The position numbers and the translations under genes are program-made. The notes under the pieces are model-generated. The model worked only from the letters and a program-made list of their open reading frames with translations. It was not told the origin of the DNA and searched no databases. From Streptomyces sp. NBC_01283 (GTDB taxonomy: Bacteria > Actinomycetota > Actinomycetes > Streptomycetales > Streptomycetaceae), in NCBI RefSeq assembly GCF_041435335.1, contig NZ_CP108430.1, forward strand, positions 7,405,001-7,469,000: a stretch of 64,000 nucleotides of DNA, in the 5' to 3' direction. Of the stretch, positions 61,590 to 64,000 are shown one piece after another (the stretch's first letter is position 1; each line of letters begins with the position of its first letter).

Positions 61590-63149
61590 TCAGCCGCCCA
61601 GCCGCACCCTCGCGACCACGTTCACGCCGTCGACCCACTCCACCGACCCGTTCGCGCACCGCACGGGACGCCCTTGGCCGGGGAAGGCGGGGTCGGGCAG
61701 GGCGAGACCCACGCGATGCGGGCCACGTGCCCCGGCGGGCAGGGCGAGCTCTCCGCGTACGGTCGCGACGGTCGGGCCCGCGTGGTCGTCCCCGGTCTCC
61801 GCACGCCCCTGCGGCCGCCAGTCGCGCCAGTCCGCCCCGGTGTCCGCCGAGGCCACCGTCCGCCCGTCCGCGTCCAGGAGCACGAGCCGTACGGGGCGCG
61901 GGTGCTTGGGCGCCGCGAAGCCCCGGTTGACCACGTCGACCTGCACCGGGAGCCGGCCGCGCCGGACGGCGGACAGGTCGTTGCGTGCCTCGCGCACCTC
62001 GATCCGGTAGCCCAGGTGATCCCGCAGGTACTCGAACTGCGTGCGTGCCACCGGCCGCCCGTCGTGCCCCTGGAAATAGCCGTCCGAGACCGGGAGCAGC
62101 GCCTCCGTGGCCTGCCGCTCGGTCAGCTCCGCCGCCTTCCAGGCCGGGACGGTCACCGTCGCGTTGTGCACCAGGGAGAGGCTGTCGAAGCGGAGCGTCT
62201 GCAACCGCCGCGCGGCGGCCACTCCCGGGATGACGGTGCTCCAGGCGTACGGATCCGCGCTCTGGCCCTTGTCCCAGGGCATCTCGCCGTCCACCATGCG
62301 GGTCTGCGAGACGTCGAGATAGCTGGGCCAGCCCGGGTTGCCGGGGACGTAGTAGTCCCACTCGCCCTCACCGAGCGTCACGTAGTCGTTGTGGAAACCG
62401 ACCCGGTCCAGGATCGCCCTGTTGGTGATCATGTCGCGCTTCTCGGCGTAGCGGACCTGCGTGTGCAGTCCCGGCGGTAGTGCCTCGACGAGGGTCGTCA
62501 TGATGGCGGTGACGGCGTCGGGGTAGGTCTCGTGCCGGTAGTGGCTCCCGTGCCACTCGCCCCAGGTGCCCAGGAAGCCGGCCTGCCAGACGGCCACCAC
62601 ATCGCTGTTGCGCGCGACGAGCGGCGCCAGCTGTCCGATGTGCCGCTGGATGTCCTGGACGGTGTAGCGGCGGTTGTCCCGCACGCCGTCGTCGTACACG
62701 AAGCGCAGGACCGCCGCGTACCCCTTGCGGCGCAGGCCTCGAAAGACGCTCTCGATGTTGTCCAGAGCGCTCTGCGGGATGGCGGAGGTCGCGAAGTCCC
62801 AGAGGTAGAAGTACAGCTGGGTGAGGTTCGCGCCGGGGCCGTACTCGCGCTCCAGGAGCTCCAGGGTCCGTGCGGCGTCGGGGGAGTGGTCCTGTTCGTT
62901 CGGCCAGGGGCTCGTCAGGTCCGCCGCGTTGTAGGACATCTCGTAGCGGAAACCGCGCCGGGGGTTGGCCAGCGGGGCGCGCCCCGCCGGGTCGTCGGGG
63001 CGGATGCCGCGATGGCGGACCCGTTGCCAGCCGACGGCCCGGACGGGCTTCGGGGCGGCGGACACGGCGGAAGCCCTGGGGAGCGGCACCAGCGCGGCAG
63101 CGGTCGTGCCGAGCGCGGTCGTCAACATCCGTCTGCGTTCGATGCCCAT
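61590..63149 (-). CDS. exported DUF4874/DUF4832 protein
   Basis: A 519-residue protein with a Tat-like signal (IERRRMLTTALGTTAAALV, cleavage near residue 28). The N-terminal domain (about 60-225; FRYEMSYNAADLTSPW, LTQLYFYLWDFATSAIPQS, VLRFVYDDG) matches DUF4874, and the C-terminal domain (about 235-515; AVWQAGFLGTWGEWHGSHY, VGFHNDYVTLGEGEWDYY, DHLGYRIEVREAR) matches DUF4832. These pairs look like secreted glycoside-hydrolase-type TIM barrels with a beta domain. ATG 63147-63149; the longer frame upstream is not supported. Substrate unknown. Confidence 0.86.
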   Translation of the reverse strand: MGIERRRMLTTALGTTAAALVPLPRASAVSAAPKPVRAVGWQRVRHRGIRPDDPAGRAPLANPRRGFRYEMSYNAADLTSPWPNEQDHSPDAARTLELLEREYGPGANLTQLYFYLWDFATSAIPQSALDNIESVFRGLRRKGYAAVLRFVYDDGVRDNRRYTVQDIQRHIGQLAPLVARNSDVVAVWQAGFLGTWGEWHGSHYRHETYPDAVTAIMTTLVEALPPGLHTQVRYAEKRDMITNRAILDRVGFHNDYVTLGEGEWDYYVPGNPGWPSYLDVSQTRMVDGEMPWDKGQSADPYAWSTVIPGVAAARRLQTLRFDSLSLVHNATVTVPAWKAAELTERQATEALLPVSDGYFQGHDGRPVARTQFEYLRDHLGYRIEVREARNDLSAVRRGRLPVQVDVVNRGFAAPKHPRPVRLVLLDADGRTVASADTGADWRDWRPQGRAETGDDHAGPTVATVRGELALPAGARGPHRVGLALPDPAFPGQGRPVRCANGSVEWVDGVNVVARVRLGG

Positions 63150-63331
63150 AAGAGTCCCTCGTTCGTGTGGACGGCGGTGCCGCCGAGTCTGACGAGGTGC
63201 GTCGCTGGTGGGCCATGGACGGAACGCGCGGGACGCTGGACTTTCGCAGGTCACGGAATGCGGCGAACTCCCGCGCTTTCCGGGCGTGTTGGTCATCGGC
63301 GCCTCCGGGACTGAGTCATCATCGCGGCGAG

Positions 63332-63502
63332 ATGCTGGACACCGCACAGGGCGATGCCGCCCCGCCGACCGATGAGCGAGCCGCGACGGAAGAGCCCAAG
63401 GGCTGTCTGTTCGCGCTCTCCCAACCACCCCTGATGATCTTCCTGGCGGTGATCGGCGTTCTGATCCTGATGGGTTCGTTGCACGATCTGCTGCGGCTCT
63501 AG
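63332..63502 (+). CDS. small single-TM protein
   Basis: A 56-residue protein (MLDTAQGDAAPPTDERA) with one membrane helix (about 34-50; PLMIFLAVIGVLILMG) followed by SLHDLLRL. A GGCGAG lies just before the ATG. The upstream in-frame extension lacks conservation signs. No known family. Confidence 0.6.
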   Translation: MLDTAQGDAAPPTDERAATEEPKGCLFALSQPPLMIFLAVIGVLILMGSLHDLLRL

Positions 63503-63551
63503 CGGGAGGTCTCGGCGGGGGAAAGTGCCGGGTGCGGGCCGCGGCAGGGGC

Positions 63552-64000
63552 TCAGCCCGCGGCTTCCTTGCGCCGGGCCCGGTAGGCGGCGACGTGCAAC
63601 CGGTTGCCGCAGGTGCGGCTGTCGCAGTACCGGCGTGAGCGGTTGCGGGAGAGGTCGACGAAGGCGTGCCGGCAGTCGGGGGCCTCGCAGCGCCGCAGCC
63701 GCTCCTGCTCGCCGGCGACCACGAAGAAGGCGAGCGCCATCCCGCAGTCCGCCGCGAGGTGGTCGGCGATGGAGGCGCCGGGCGCGAAGTAGTGCACGTG
63801 CCAGTCGTAGCCGTCGTGGTCGGTGAGCCGGGGCGTGGTGCCCGCCGCCGCGATCAGTTCGTTGATCACTGCCGCCGCGGCCTGCGGCTCGGGCGCCGCG
63901 AAGACTTCCTGGAAGCGGCCCCGGATGTGCCGGACGCCGGCCAGGTCACGCTCCGTGAGTACCCCGACGTCGCTTATGTCGTGGCTTCGTACGAACTCGC
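63552..64000 (-). CDS. CGNR zinc-finger (ABATE) regulator, partial
   Basis: The minus-strand frame remains open to the window edge, so the N-terminus is missing. The visible ~149 residues contain the end of an ABATE-type domain (SDVGVLTERDLAGVRHIRG, RFQEVFAAPEPQ) and the C-terminal CGNR zinc finger with four Cys: RRCEAPDCRHAFVDLSRNRS and RRYCDSRTCGNRLHVAAYRA. CGNR proteins are putative transcription regulators of the stress type. Nothing can be said of the start. Confidence 0.87.
   Translation of the reverse strand, partial: EFVRSHDISDVGVLTERDLAGVRHIRGRFQEVFAAPEPQAAAAVINELIAAAGTTPRLTDHDGYDWHVHYFAPGASIADHLAADCGMALAFFVVAGEQERLRRCEAPDCRHAFVDLSRNRSRRYCDSRTCGNRLHVAAYRARRKEAAG

Overview
This window is a contiguous piece of a high-GC actinobacterial chromosome, almost certainly Streptomyces. 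Coding GC is very high with strong third-position bias, GTG starts are frequent, TTA codons are nearly absent (I found three), and the gene families and their order are typical of that genus. The core gene order infC-rpmI-rplT ... pheST ... argCJBDR ... argH ... metNIQ ... cob genes ... tRNA operon ... pab genes looks like a conserved Streptomyces core region rather than an accessory island. No insertion sequence, prophage, CRISPR array or biosynthetic gene cluster was seen.

Layout. (1) 1-8.6 kb is translation: the end of an SseB-like gene, a DUF1844 gene, infC (apparently starting at a rare AUC codon behind a leader with a terminator-like hairpin), rpmI, rplT, an rRNA/tRNA 2'-O-methyltransferase, a PAS histidine kinase and pheS-pheT. 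(2) 8.7-22.9 kb is mixed: a SpoIIE-type phosphatase, an HTH/TPR regulator, a NUDIX hydrolase convergent with a tiny membrane protein, 3-hydroxyacyl-CoA dehydrogenase, a GH10-like secreted hydrolase, a divergent DMT-transporter/MocR pair, a GNAT, a histidine-phosphatase-like protein without its catalytic histidines, an aldo/keto reductase behind a MerR-type promoter, a VOC protein, and a MerR regulator with HEAT repeats co-transcribed with a HEAT protein. (3) 22.9-32.2 kb is arginine biosynthesis: argC-J-B-D overlap by 4 bases at each junction and are followed closely by argR. argH lies about 3 kb further on, separated by a broken GntR gene, a BASS transporter, an L,D-transpeptidase and a PPOX protein. 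(4) 32.3-40.6 kb holds a second aldo/keto reductase, a TetR-MFS efflux pair, lipid genes (acyltransferase, glycerophosphodiesterase), a degenerate sigma-like protein, a GNAT, two coupled membrane proteins and a HAD phosphatase.

(5) 40.6-44.5 kb is a methionine/sulfur ABC importer (metN, metI and two tandem metQ lipoproteins) preceded by a perfect palindrome and by a 28-codon leader ORF ending in CMCRMCAF, which suggests Cys/Met-responsive control. (6) 44.6-53.2 kb is centred on cobalamin: cobL (CbiE-CbiT fusion), a 1301-residue protein fusing a ~730-residue disordered tail to BluB and CobT, and a CysG-type CobA, then a second SPOUT methyltransferase. (7) 53.1-64 kb: a Ser/Thr kinase, small membrane and zinc-ribbon proteins, an APH-fold kinase, a tRNA operon (Gly-Cys-Val-Val-Val, minus strand), pabB-pabC for p-aminobenzoate, a tandem-GNAT protein, a DsbA-like oxidoreductase, a Tat-exported DUF4874/DUF4832 protein and the start of a CGNR zinc-finger regulator cut by the window end.

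The strongest candidates for something less described are the disordered-BluB-CobT fusion, the Cys/Met leader peptide with upstream palindrome, the infC leader, the MerR-HEAT operon with a 19-bp-spacer promoter, the third tRNA-Val with a re-paired acceptor stem, and the TTA-containing convergent NUDIX/membrane pair. All functional statements rest on motif reading and family knowledge; no database search was run.
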